Positions 21,209 to 30,116 of a stretch of 64,000 nt of DNA are shown in pieces; positions within the stretch are counted from its first letter, which is position 1; each line of letters starts with the position of its first letter. This stretch comes from JAFNAG01 sp963824985 (lineage in GTDB: Bacteria; Acidobacteriota; UBA6911). The notes under the pieces are model-generated. The model was not told the DNA's origin and made no database searches. It worked only from the letters and a program-made list of their open reading frames with translations. The translations under genes were made by a program, and so were the position numbers. The stretch spans positions 324,825 to 388,824 of the forward strand of contig CAWGRQ010000036.1 in assembly GCA_963824985.1 (NCBI GenBank), written 5' to 3'.

Positions 21209-22019
21209 CGGCGCAGGAGGAGGTCGGCGAGGCTGGCGGCGATCGCGACCGGCGCCGGCTCGGCTGCCCGCGCCTGAGCCTCGGAGGTGGCGCCGGTGAG
21301 GACGATCGCGCCGTCCAGGCCGGCCGCCCGCGCGCCCGTCGGCGTCGCTGTCGAGCCGGTCGCCGACCACCAGCGCCCGCGGCGCAGCGGGATCGGCGCC
21401 GAGGCGGTCCAGCGCGGTCAGGAACGGCTGCGCCGCTGGCTTGCCGGCGTTGACGGCGCGCACGCCGGTGGCCGCCTCGACCGCCGCCACCACAGCGCCG
21501 GTGCCCGGCCAGGGACCGCCGGGCATGGGGAAGATCGCGTCGCGGCCGGCGCAGACGCAGCTCGGCGCCGGCGAGCACGGCCTGCACGGCGCCGCGCAGC
21601 TCGTGGTAGTCGAAGGCGTCGTGGGCGGCCACGACGACGACGTCGGGGGAGGGCACGTCGCGGTCGTTGACGATGCGCAGACCGGCGTCGGCGACGTGGC
21701 GGTGCATGGCGGGCGCGCCGACGACGTAGGCCGCTGCGCCACCGCTCGGTCTCGGCGAGCAGGTGCTGCACCGCGCCACCGACGGTCACGACCTCCTCCA
21801 GCGACGGCGCGGAACCCCAGCCGCCACAGCTTGCGGACGTACTCCTCGCCGGCGTGGCGACCGTCGTTGGTCACGAACGCGACGCCCTTGCCGGCCTCGC
21901 GCAGCGCAAGCGATCGTCTCGACCGCGCCCGGGGTCGGCTCGTCGCCGACCCACACGCAGCCGTCGAGGTCCAGGAGGACGTGGTCGTAGCGCCCGGCCA
22001 GCGCGGTCAGCGTGCTCAC
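21205..22019 (-). CDS. HAD-family phosphatase, NagD-like, frameshifted
   Basis: Starts GTG and reads STLTALAGRYDHVLLDLDGCVWVGDE, where DLDG holds the nucleophile and acid Asp residues. TPGAVETIACA and FVTNDGRHAGEEYVRKLWRLGF are the NagD subfamily signatures (squiggle/TN motif and cap helix). Near the C-terminus GKPAAQPFLTALDRLG and ALVVGDRLDSDADG give the Lys and the final Asp of motifs III-IV. Shifts near 21905, 21810, 21740, 21550 and 21340. It overlaps GNAT upstream (GTGA) and the lipid kinase downstream (ATGA). Confidence 0.87.
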
Positions 22020-22511
22020 GAGGCCTGGATCTCGTAGAGCTTGCGGTCGCCCTCGTCGGCGGCCAGCCGCATGCCGGCCGACACGAGCACGCGCTGGGAG
22101 TCGAGGTGCACGAGGTCGGTGTCGGCGCACACGACGCGCACCTCGGGCCGGGCCAGCGCCCAGTCCAGCACCCCGCGCAGCGCCTCGCCGGCGTATCCGT
22201 GGTGGCGGGCGGCGGGCACGATCCCGAAGCCGATGCTCAGCACGCCGAGGTCGTCGGGCGGCGCGTGGAACCCGATGTCGCCGATGACGAGGTCGCCGGC
22301 CTCGCGGACGAGCACCTGGTACAGACCGAACGGGCCGCGGTCGATGCCCGCGTCGACGTGCTCGAGCTGCATCGCGGCCGCCACGAGCGAGCCGTCGAGC
22401 GGATAGCCCTCCGCCCAGCGCCGTCCCGGCACCGGACGGCCCGCCAGCAGCGCGCGCAGGTCCGCGGGCCTGAGGCGCACGCAGCCGCAGTCGGGGGGTC
22501 GTCAGCTCCAC
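22016..22511 (-). CDS. GNAT family N-acetyltransferase, one frameshift
   Basis: First gene of the six-gene coupled operon. VELTTPRLRLR is the usual RimJ/RimL-like opening, with a shift near 22490 to LRPADLRALLAGRPVPG. GDLVIGDIGFHAPPDD and LSIGFGIVPAARHHGYAGEALRG contain the acetyl-CoA-binding V/I-P-x-x-R-x-x-G-Y-x-x-E pattern. The C-terminal strand DLVHLDSQRVLVSAGMRL is intact. The substrate could be a protein N-terminus, an amino sugar or another amine; the operon hints at an envelope precursor but does not prove it. About 165 residues. Confidence 0.85.
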
Positions 22512-22534
22512 TGCGCCGACCCTAGCCGGTCCTT

Positions 22535-23262
22535 TCACGCGAACAGGGTGAGAACAGGCCCGGCGCCGGCCCGACGTCCGCGGGTGCGTCGTCGAGGCAG
22601 TCGGGCTCGTCGTGGCGGGCGTCGCTGACGGCGGGCCCGACCGCGCGCCGGGCGGTCAGCTCGTCGGGCAGCGGGACCAGCAGCTCCAGCGCGGCGGGCT
22701 CGCGGCGTCGCGTGGTCCAGCCACGCCTCCTCGTCGTCCTGGTCGCGCAGGATCACCGGCATCCGGTCGTGGATGTCGCGCAGGCGGTCGTTGGCCTCGG
22801 TCGTGATGATCGTGCACGCTCCGCAGCACCTGCGTCGTCGGCGTCCGTGCCAGATGGCCCACAGGCCGGCGAAGGCGAACGGCGCGCCGTCGGCGCGCGT
22901 GACGTGCCAGGGCTGCTTGGCGCCGGGCCGGCGCGCGCGCTGCCACTCGTAGAAGCCGTCGGCGACGATCAGGCAGCGGCGCGTCGCCAGCGCGTCGCGG
23001 AAGGCGGGCTTCTCGGCGACGGTCTCGGCCCGCGCGTTGATCATCTTGTAGCCGACCGTCGCGGGTCCTTGGCCCAGAACGGCACGAGGCCCCAGCGCAG
23101 CAGCTCGCCGCGCGGCTCGCCCTCCTTGGAGGTCGTCACGGCGACGACGTCGTCGCCCGGGGCGATGTTGAAGCGCCGGCGCACCTCCAGCGACTCGCCC
23201 AGCGCGAACCGGGCCCGCAGGTCGGTCTGCGCCGGGGTGGCGAGCGAGTAGCGCCCGCACAT
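22535..23262 (-). CDS. SRAP (YedK/HMCES) family abasic-site protein, frameshifted
   Basis: MCGRYSLATPAQTDL gives Cys2, which forms the thiazolidine cross-link to abasic sites in single-stranded DNA after Met removal. Conserved pieces are RRFNIAPGDDVVAV, LLRWGLVPFWAKDP, MINARAETVAEKPAFR, RRCLIVADGFYEWQ (catalytic Glu), GAPFAFAGLWAIWH, TIITTEANDRLRDIHDRMPVIL (active-site His) and EEAWLDHATP. The family shields abasic sites at stalled replication and is SOS-associated in bacteria. Shifts near 23070, 22850, 22815 and 22720. About 240 residues, normal length. Confidence 0.92.
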
Positions 23263-23272
23263 GGCCCGGGCG

Positions 23273-23894
23273 CTAGCGACCCGGGCCCGGCCGCGCGCGC
23301 GGCCTTGGCCCTGGCCTGGCGACGGCGCCCGAGGACAGCGCGAGCACGACGAGCGCGACGATGACGATCAGCAGCCCGAGCCAGCACGGCGGTCAGCAGG
23401 CTCACGCCGCCGAACGGCCAGGCCGACGAGCTCGACGAGCGCGGTGCCGAGGACGATGAGCCCGACGACGAGCGCGATGATGATCGCGATGCCGCGCACG
23501 CGGGCCAGCGGTGCCGGCGCTCGCCGGCGGGGCGACGAGGCCCATGAAGCGCAGCAGCAGGAGCTGGCGGCTGGACGGCGGCGCCTGGCCGAGCTGCTCG
23601 ACCGCCGCCTTGAGGTCGTCGGGACGGCGCTCGGCCAGCGCCAGCGAGGCGTCGGCCATGCGCCGCAGCGCCATGCGCTCCTGCGGCCGGGCGGCGGCCA
23701 GCGCCCGGCGGAAGTGCTCGCGCGAGGCCTTGGCGTCGTAGCGCTCGGCGGCGCGCGCGCCCAGGATCGCCTGTGCGGCGGCCTTGTACTTCTGCTCGCG
23801 CTCGAGCTCCTCGTCGGAGCGGGTCTCGAGCTGCTGCATCGCAGCGAGACCACCCTGTCTGCTGCATCCGGATCTGGCGCTGCTTGGGCGCCAT
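23273..23894 (-). CDS. Hypothetical protein with C-terminal membrane helices, frameshifted
   Basis: Starts MAPKQRQIRMQQ; after a shift near 23850 it reads QQLETRSDEELEREQKYKAA, a charged, probably coiled-coil helix, then ASREHFRRALAAARPQERMALRRMADASLALAE, a TPR-like helical pair. After LLLLRFMGLVAPP and another shift come two membrane helices, IAIIIALVVGLIVLGTALVELVG and, after a third shift, SLLTAVLGLLIVIVALVVLAL. The tail is Arg/Gly/Pro-rich and ends at a TAG just upstream of the SRAP gene. I do not recognise the family. Confidence 0.6.
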
Positions 23895-23953
23895 GGGCCC
23901 TGCAGACTACCCGGCGGGCGACGACGCCCCGCGCCGCGCCGCGACATGGCAGG

Positions 23954-24350
23954 ATGCCCGTGATGCTCCGCCGGGTCACGCTCCTCCTGCTGTGCCTGCT
24001 CGCGCTCGCCGCGCCCGCGACGGCCGCCCGCGCAGAGCAGCCCGTTCGCCCCGCTGCCGCAGGCGCAGACGACGCCGACGCCGGCCCCGACGTCGACCTC
24101 GGTCTCGACGAGCTCCGACGGCGGCGGTCTCAAGGGCTGGCAGGAGGCGCTCATCTTCGCGGCGGCCGGCATCCTGCTGTTCGGCATCGCCTGGGCGATC
24201 ATCGGCGATGCGCGGTCTGTCGCGGGGAAACCCGACACGGAGGGCCGAAGGCAGTCACGCAGCGCGCGCGAGGCCGAGCACAAGCGCCGCAAGGTGCAGG
24301 CGCGCGCGGCCAACCGGCGGGCGCGCAGCGCGCGCAAGCGCAACCGCTAG
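23954..24350 (+). CDS. Small secreted/membrane protein with basic tail, frameshifted
   Basis: MPVMLRRVTLLLLCLLALAAPATAARAEQ is a clean signal peptide. After a shift near 24045 a Thr/Pro/Ser-rich linker (PQAQTTPTPAPTSTSVSTS) leads to a membrane helix, WQEALIFAAAGILLFGIAWAII, and a strongly basic C-terminus (EHKRRKVQARAANRRARSARKRNR-like) that would lie in the cytoplasm. Translation may start at 23954 or 23963. Function unknown; the layout suggests a type I membrane protein with an external linker. Divergent from the gene at 23273-23894. Confidence 0.6.
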
Positions 24351-24358
24351 GGCGCTGC

Positions 24359-25138
24359 TCAGCTGTCGGGGCTGTCGGGCACGTCGACATAGCCCGTGGC
24401 CAGCGCCCGGCCCTTGGCGGCCAGGCATGCGCGCTGGAGCCGGACGAACACGAGCGGGACGCCGGCCTCGCCCTGCGCCGGGGTGTTGCGACACCAGGTG
24501 TAGGTGAAGGTGTCGAAGTTCAGCGCCGCGACGAACGGGTGGCCGAGGTCGGCGACGTGCACCCCGCGGCCGTCGAGGATCTGGCGCTTGACGGCCACGC
24601 AGTCGTAGCGGCCGATGTGCAGGCGCAGCACGCGGTCGTCCGGGATCGCCTGCTTGGAGCGCAGGATCGGGCCGCACTCGGTGGCGGCGATCGGCCCGTC
24701 GAGCTCGCCGGCGCGGGCGCGGGCGCGGGCGTCGGCGGTGATGCGGTCCTGGACGGCGACGACGAGCGCGCGGCGCGCGGCCAGCCGCTCGGCGGGCGTC
24801 GCCCCGGCGGGCGGCAGCAGGGAGCGCGCGGAGCCATGGTGGGGTGCCTGGATGCGCTTGAGGCGGGCCCGCAGCGCCGCGACCCTGAGGCCGACGCCGG
24901 CGCGCTCGCGCGCGGTCGCGCGGTCGTGGGAGCGCAGCGTGAGGACGGCGAGCACCGCCACGCCGGCGACCAGCAGCGCCGCCGCCGCGCCGATCGCGAT
25001 GCGGCGGCGCCGGACCGTCACGCGCGGGGTGGCGAAGTACGAGCGCCCGCAGGACGGGCAGCGTTCGTAGGGCGTGCGCGCCTGGCGGCGGCACATGGGG
25101 CACGTGCGCAGCGGCGGCGGCTGGACGGGCGCGGACAC
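24359..25138 (-). CDS. Membrane-anchored hypothetical protein with N-terminal zinc ribbon
   Basis: An intact 259-residue protein. Residues 13-31 hold CPMCRRQARTPYERCPSCG, a two-CxxC zinc ribbon on the cytoplasmic side. A membrane helix follows (IAIGAAAALLVAGVAVLAVLTL). The external domain of about 190 residues has a helical region, then ATECGPILRSKQ, YDCVAVKRQI and FTYTWCRNTPAQGE, with three cysteines that could be disulfide-bonded, ending DVPDSPDS. I know similar architectures in Thermoleophilia only as uncharacterised proteins. It ends eight bases past the convergent gene upstream. Confidence 0.75.
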   Translation of the reverse strand: MSAPVQPPPLRTCPMCRRQARTPYERCPSCGRSYFATPRVTVRRRRIAIGAAAALLVAGVAVLAVLTLRSHDRATARERAGVGLRVAALRARLKRIQAPHHGSARSLLPPAGATPAERLAARRALVVAVQDRITADARARARAGELDGPIAATECGPILRSKQAIPDDRVLRLHIGRYDCVAVKRQILDGRGVHVADLGHPFVAALNFDTFTYTWCRNTPAQGEAGVPLVFVRLQRACLAAKGRALATGYVDVPDSPDS

Positions 25139-25167
25139 GACCTAACCAGCGTAGACAGCATGGGTGG

Positions 25168-25797
25168 TTGTGCGCAGCCATCGCGGGGTGGATCGGTTCG
25201 CCCCAGGGCGCCAGCCCGCCGGACGCGCGCCCGGCGCCCGGTCGCCTCGGCCTCGTCCAGGCCTTCGCCAACTCCTTCTGGGACCTCGACGCCGGTGGCG
25301 CCGACGCCTGGGCCGACGTCGACGGCTACCGGCGGTGGCTGGCCGGCCCGCGGTTCGCGGGCGGCCGGGCGGCCGCGCCAGCCGACCGCGAGCTCGCCAT
25401 CGTGCTGCGCGACCTGGCGCGGCGGCCATCACGCCGACGCCGGCCCCGCCGCGCCGCGCCCGGGCCGCTTGCCGTGCTGGATGCCGTCGGCGCGCGGCGC
25501 GACGCTGCACCTGCGCTTCGGGGTCGCCGGGCCGCGCCACGAGCCCGCCGGCGACGGCCCCGACGGCCGCGCTGGGCCTGGTCGTCGCCGTCGTGGCCGA
25601 GGCGATGGCCGACGGCACGTGGTCGCGGGTGAAGGCGTGCCCGGGACCGCACTGCGGGTGGCTGTTCTACGACGCGTCGCGCAACCGCTCGCAGCCAGTG
25701 GTGCTCCGATGCAGGTGTGCGGCAACCGCGTCAAGGGACGGCGAGTTCCGGGCCCGACGGCGCGGCGCAACCACGGAGCCCGCGACGGAGTACCTAG
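25168..25797 (+). CDS. CGNR zinc-finger (ABATE domain) regulator, frameshifted
   Basis: The first half reads LGLVQAFANSFWDLDAG, DVDGYRRWLAG and RELAIVLRDL, the ABATE stress-response domain. The second half, after shifts, reads KACPGPHCGWLFYDASRNRS and then QVCGNRVKGR, the CGNR motif with its Cys residues. Such proteins are presumed transcription regulators. Shifts near 25365, 25420, 25500, 25560, 25695 and 25735. The start is uncertain because no ATG lies in the right frame; a TTG at 25168 or an earlier shifted start is possible. The stop at 25795-25797 is in one of the plausible frames. Confidence 0.75.
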
Positions 25798-25836
25798 CCG
25801 ACGTCGGCAGGGTGCGCGGCGTCGGCCGCGAACATC

Positions 25837-25902
25837 ATGCATCCGGCGCTCGTGGCCGACCACCATCACACGCACCTTCACGACCACGCCGCCCGACGCT
25901 GA
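25837..25902 (+). CDS. Histidine-rich 21-residue open frame
   Basis: A short ATG-to-TGA frame lies alone in the gap between the CGNR gene and the glycosidase gene: MHPALVADHHHTHLHDHAAR plus a final Arg. Seven of 21 residues are His. I see no clear ribosome site. It could be a metal-binding micropeptide, a leader peptide or chance, or the broken C-terminus of a neighbour. Confidence 0.25.
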   Translation: MHPALVADHHHTHLHDHAARR

Positions 25903-25922
25903 GCCATCCTGTGCCCCGCGCC

Positions 25923-26713
25923 ATGGCCCCACGCGCCCTCCTGACGCCGCTCCGGCCGCGCCTGCAGCCGAAGCTCCGCCACCTGCGCCGCGAGCGGCTG
26001 CGCCTCGCGCGACGGCGGCGCGCACCACGCTCTACGTCGCCCGCTACGACCTGCGCCGCACCGAGCTGCGCGTCGTCCGGCTGCCGCGCCCGGCGCCGCT
26101 GGAGGCCTACTGCCGCGCCAACGGCTCGACGAGGCGCTCGTCGGCGGCTTCTACGAGCGCCCGGCCCTCACGCCGCTGGGCGAGCTGCGCACCGGCGGCG
26201 TCGGCGCGCCCACGTGCCGTTCGCCGCGCCCTGCGGCGACCTGCGCGCGTGCCTGCACCTCGACGGCGGCGGGGTCGCGCGATCGACCGCCGCGACCGCC
26301 TGCCCGCCGCGCCGCGCGGCGACCTGCTGCAGGCCGGCCCGCTGCTGGTGCGACGGCGGCACGCCGCTGTCCGCCGGGGACGCCGAGGGCTTCTCGGCGG
26401 CCTCGCACCAGTTCGACTCCGACATCACCGTCGGCCGCCACCCGCGCGCGGCGATCGGCGTCACGCGCCGCGGCGAGCTGCTGGCCGTGGCCTGCGACGG
26501 CCGCGCGCCGACGACGAGGCCGGCCTGACGATGCGCGAGCTGGCCGAGGCGATGGCCGCGCTGGGCGCGATGCAGGCGATGAACCTCGACGGCGGCGGCT
26601 CGACGTCGCTGGTCTGCGGCGGCCGGCTGCGCAACGTCCCGCGCGAGGCCCACGGCATCGCGCTCCCGGGCGGGCGCGTCGTGCCGACGGCGATCGTGTT
26701 CCGCCGGCGGTAG
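25923..26713 (+). CDS. Phosphodiester glycosidase (NAGPA domain), frameshifted
   Basis: The ATG at 25923 gives a basic leader; after shifts the sequence reads ATAARTTLYVARYDLRRTELRVV, GGFYERPALTPLGEL, SASHQFDSDITVGRHPRAAIGV, and the family core LTMRELAEAMAALGAMQAMNLDGGGSTSLV, where NLDGGGS is the NAGPA catalytic signature. It ends HGIALPGGRVVPTAIVFRRR. Homologues remove GlcNAc or similar sugars from phosphodiesters, for example wall polymers. No signal peptide is obvious, which is unusual. Shifts near 26010, 26135, 26200, 26280, 26345 and 26505. About 260 residues. Confidence 0.83.
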
Positions 26714-27021
26714 GGCGGCGGGCCGGCGCCGCGGGGGATCGTTCGGCCCGAGACGATCGCGGGAACTCGGGTCGGGGCGTGTGCCCCTCACAGGTGGAGG
26801 GCCGGACGCCCCGGATGTGGTCTGGGTCGCCCCGGGTGTCTCGAGGACGCCCCACTCGACCCAGACCCCGCGCGCCCAGGCCGGCCACCCACGCCGGGTC
26901 CCCGCCCGCCCCGCCGCGGGGCGCCCGACCGGCCCGCGAACGCCCGAGCGGCGCGCCCACCGGCATGCGCCACCGACCCTCGCGCCCCGGGGCGAGACGC
27001 GCCATCGGGTACAACAGAGGG
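26714..27021. other. Intergenic region upstream of the glycosyltransferase operon
   Basis: This 308-base gap starts with an imperfect hairpin at 26737-26758 (arms GATCGTTCG and CGA-G-ACGATC), a possible terminator for the glycosidase gene. Just before the GTG at 27022 is GGTACAACAGAGGGG; TACAAC could serve as a -10 hexamer and AGAGGGG as a ribosome site. The middle part is C-rich without a recognisable gene. Confidence 0.4.
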
Positions 27022-28359
27022 GTGCATGTGCTCTCCGCCCTGATGTTCTTCCCGCGTGGTGGATCGGCCCATGTCGCCCGTGCCCTGGCCGCCGAGCTGC
27101 CCGGGCACGGATGGGACGTGACCATCGTCAGCGGGTCGCGGCGCGGGCACGGCGACGCACGGGCCTTCTACGAGGGGCTCGACGTGTATCCCGTGGACTT
27201 CGACGCCGGCGACGCGCCCATGCACCCGTCCTACGAGGACCGGCCCGGCGCGGCCGACCCCGTGTTCGCCACGGTCGACGACGCGGACTACGAGCGCCAC
27301 GTCCAGGCGTGGACGCGGGCGCTGGCCGGGGCGCGCGCCGCCGAGCACGACGTCCTGCACCTGCACCACCTCACCCCGATCCACGAGGCCGCCCACCGCG
27401 TCGCGCCCGACGTGCCGGTCATCACCCACCTGCACGGCACCGAGCTGCTCATGCTCGAGGCGATCGCCGACGGCGCCCCGTGGCCCCATGCCCAGGCCTG
27501 GGCGGGGCGCATGCGCCGCTGGGCCCAGCGCAGCGAGCGCGTCCTCGTCCTGTCGCCGGGCCAGGTCGCCCGCGTGCAGGAGCTGCTCGGCGTGCCCGCC
27601 GACCGCTGCGTGCTGAGCCCCAACGGCTTCGACCCCGACCTCTTCGACCGCCTCGAGGTCGATCGCGCCGCGCTGTGGCGCCACCACCTCGTCCAGGACC
27701 CCCGCGGCTGGCCGGCCGGGGGCGAGGAGGGCGAGCTCGCCTACAGCGACCGCGACGTCGCACCGCTGTCGCGCGGGCCCGTGGCCATCTGCGTCAGCCG
27801 CTTCACCGCGGTCAAGCGCCTCGGCCTGCTCGTACGGGCCTGGACGCGCGCGGCGCCGCAGATCGGCCCGGACGCGTCGCTCGTCCTGCTCGGCGGCTAT
27901 CCCGGCGAGTGGGAGGGCGAGCATCCCTACGACGCCGTCCGCGCGACCGGCGCGCCCAACGTCTTCCTGACCGGCTGGCACAGCCACGCGGAGCTGCCCG
28001 GCTTTCTCAACGCCTCCGACGCGATCGTCCTGGCGTCGGTGCGCGAGCAGTTCGGGTCGGTCCTCGTCGAGGGCATGGCCTGCGGCCTGCCCGCGATCGC
28101 CGTGAACCGCTTCGGCCCGGCCGAGATCGTCGAGGACGGGGTGACCGGCTGGCTCGTGGCGCCCGACGACGAGGCGGCGCTGGCCGGCGCGCTCGTCGCG
28201 TGCCTCCGCGACCCCGCGCAGCGCCGCCGTCGCGGCCGACGGGCCTACGTCGCGGCACACGAGCGGTTCTCCTGGCCCGCGCTGGCCGCCGACCTGGCCG
28301 AGGTGCTCGACGAGGTCGCCGACGTCGCCGACGGCCGCCTGGCCGCCGGGCCCGCATGA
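27022..28359 (+). CDS. GT4-family glycosyltransferase
   Basis: Intact, about 445 residues. The GTG start yields VHVLSALMFFPRGGSAHVARALAAELPGHGWDV, the N-terminal GT-B Rossmann fold with its G-rich donor loop. HLHGTELLMLEAI and LSPNGFDPDLF are typical of GT4. In the C-terminal domain, AICVSRFTAVKRLGLLVRAW and LASVREQFGSVLVEGMACGLPAIA carry the Lys and E-x7-E donor-nucleotide motif. The protein is cytoplasmic or membrane-peripheral. Its TGA overlaps the ATG of the ABC exporter gene as ATGA, so glycosylation and export are probably linked. The acceptor is unknown. Confidence 0.92.
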   Translation: MHVLSALMFFPRGGSAHVARALAAELPGHGWDVTIVSGSRRGHGDARAFYEGLDVYPVDFDAGDAPMHPSYEDRPGAADPVFATVDDADYERHVQAWTRALAGARAAEHDVLHLHHLTPIHEAAHRVAPDVPVITHLHGTELLMLEAIADGAPWPHAQAWAGRMRRWAQRSERVLVLSPGQVARVQELLGVPADRCVLSPNGFDPDLFDRLEVDRAALWRHHLVQDPRGWPAGGEEGELAYSDRDVAPLSRGPVAICVSRFTAVKRLGLLVRAWTRAAPQIGPDASLVLLGGYPGEWEGEHPYDAVRATGAPNVFLTGWHSHAELPGFLNASDAIVLASVREQFGSVLVEGMACGLPAIAVNRFGPAEIVEDGVTGWLVAPDDEAALAGALVACLRDPAQRRRRGRRAYVAAHERFSWPALAADLAEVLDEVADVADGRLAAGPA

Positions 28360-30116
28360 CCAACCGGTCCGAGCTGCGGCGCATCGGGGCCCTGTTCGGG
28401 CCCTACCGGGCGCGCCTGTTCAGCGTCCTGGGGCTGATCGCGCTCAGCGCCGCGCTGAGCATGATCTCGCCGTTCCTGCTGCGCGAGGTCCTCGACCACG
28501 CCATCCCGGAGCGCGACACGACCGTGCTGACCTGGCTGGTGCTCGGGATGATCGCGATCGCGATCATCACCGGCGGCCTGGGCGTCGCCCAGACGCTGCT
28601 GAGCAACATGGTCGGCCAGCAGGTCATGCACGACCTGCGCACGGCCGTCTTCGCCACCTGCAGCGCCAGTCGCTCGCCTTCTTCACGCGGACGCGCACCG
28701 GCGAGGTCCAGTCGCGCATCACCTACGACATCGGCGGCATGCAGAGCGTCGTGACAGCACCGCGACCTCGATCGTCTCCAACATCACGACGGTCCGTCGC
28801 CACGATCTTCGCGATGTTCGCCCTCGACTGGCGGCTGGCGGCTTCTCGCTCGCCGTGCTGCCGTTCTTCGTGTGGATGACCCGCCGTGTCGGCGGCGAAC
28901 GGCGCCGGATCACGGCCCAGCGCCAGGGCCGGGTGGCCGACATCGAGCGTCGCTCGTGGAGGAGTCGCTGTCGGTCAGCGGCATCCTGCTCGGGCGCACG
29001 ATGGGCCGCGGCGGGGAGCTCGCCGAGCGCTTCACCGCGGAGTCCGAGGAGCTCGCCGACCTCGAGGTGCGCTCCCGCTGGCCGGCCGCTGGCGGATGGC
29101 CTCGGTGCAGATGAGCTTCGCGATCATGCCGGCGCTGGTCTACTGGTTCGCCGGCCAGACGTCGGCGATCAGCGTCGGCACGCTGGTGGCCTTCACGACC
29201 CTGCAGACGCGCCTGCTGTTCCCGATCGGGTCCCTGCTGTCGGTCTCGGTCGACTCGAGCTCGCTCGCGCTCTTCCACCGCATCTTCGAGTACCTCGACC
29301 TGCCCGTCGACCTCGCCGAGCCAGCCCGACCCCGTGCGAGCTGGCCGACGTCCGCGGCGAGGTCCGCTTCGAGGGCGTGACCTTCGGCTACGACGCCGAC
29401 GCGGCCCCGACGCTGGATGGCGTCGACCTCGACGGTCCCGCCGGGATCGTTCACCGCGATCGTGGGGGAGACCGGGCGCGGCAAGACCACGCTCGGCTAC
29501 CTCGTCGCGCGGCTGTACGACGTGCAGCGCCGGCCGGGTCACGATCGACGGCGTCGACGTGCGCGACGTGAGCTTCGCCGACCTGGCCGCGGACCGTCGG
29601 GCTCGTCTCCCAGGAGACCTACCTGCTCCACGCCAGCGTGCGGGACAACCTGCGCCTACGCCAAGCCCGACGCGACCGACGCCGAGATCGAGGCCGCCGC
29701 GCGTGCCGCGCAGATCCACGACCTGATCGCCTCGCTGCCCGACGGCTACGACACCGTCGTCGGCGAGCGCGGCCACCGCTTCTCGGGTGGGGAGAAGCAG
29801 CGGATCGCGATCGCCCGCGACGCTGCTGCGCAACCCACGCGTCCTGCGTGCTCGACGAGGCCACCAGCGCGCTGGACACCGAGACCGAGCGTGCCGTGCA
29901 GGACGCGCCTTCGACGACTCGGCCGCGGCCGCACGACCATCACGATCGCCCACCGGCTCTCGACCGTCCGCGACGCCGACCAGATCGTCGTCCTCGACCA
30001 CGGCCGCGTCGTCGAGCGCGGCACCCACGAGGAACTGCTCGAGCCGCGGCGGCCGCTACGCCGCGCTGGCCGCCCAGGCAGCCGGCGGCGAATCCCGCAG
30101 CGCCGCCTCGGCATGA
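28356..30116 (+). CDS. ABC exporter half-transporter (MsbA/LmrA type), frameshifted
   Basis: An N-terminal membrane domain (LFSVLGLIALSAALSMISPFLL, AIAIITGGLGVAQTLLS, TIFAMFALDWRLA and later helices) is fused to an ATPase domain. The characteristic coupling and ATPase pieces are FFTRTRTGEVQSRITYDIGGMQS, EESLSVSGILLGRTMGR, GVTFGYD, TAIVGETGRGKTTLGYLVARLYD (Walker A reads ETGRGKTT, with Arg where Ser is usual), SGGEKQRIAIAR (signature) and THEELL. Shifts near 28670, 28755, 28840, 28950, 29085, 29255, 29325, 29445, 29535, 29595, 29655, 29830, 29910 and 30045. About 585 residues. Confidence 0.9.

Noticed and set aside
18173..21874. A 1,233-codon uninterrupted minus-strand frame
   Set aside because: It joins pieces of HAD, lipid kinase, MurT and the methyltransferase in a single frame only because stops are rare at this base composition and indels merge frames. 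Internal starts, overlaps and family boundaries show separate genes.
23261..26713. An 1,150-codon plus-strand frame
   Set aside because: It threads through a minus-strand gene, two small genes, the CGNR gene and the glycosidase. Only its parts matching known families are coding.
26788..28260. A 490-codon frame antisense to the glycosyltransferase
   Set aside because: The sense strand has full GT4 motifs; the antisense frame is the usual stop-free shadow of high-G+C coding sequence and has no recognisable motif.
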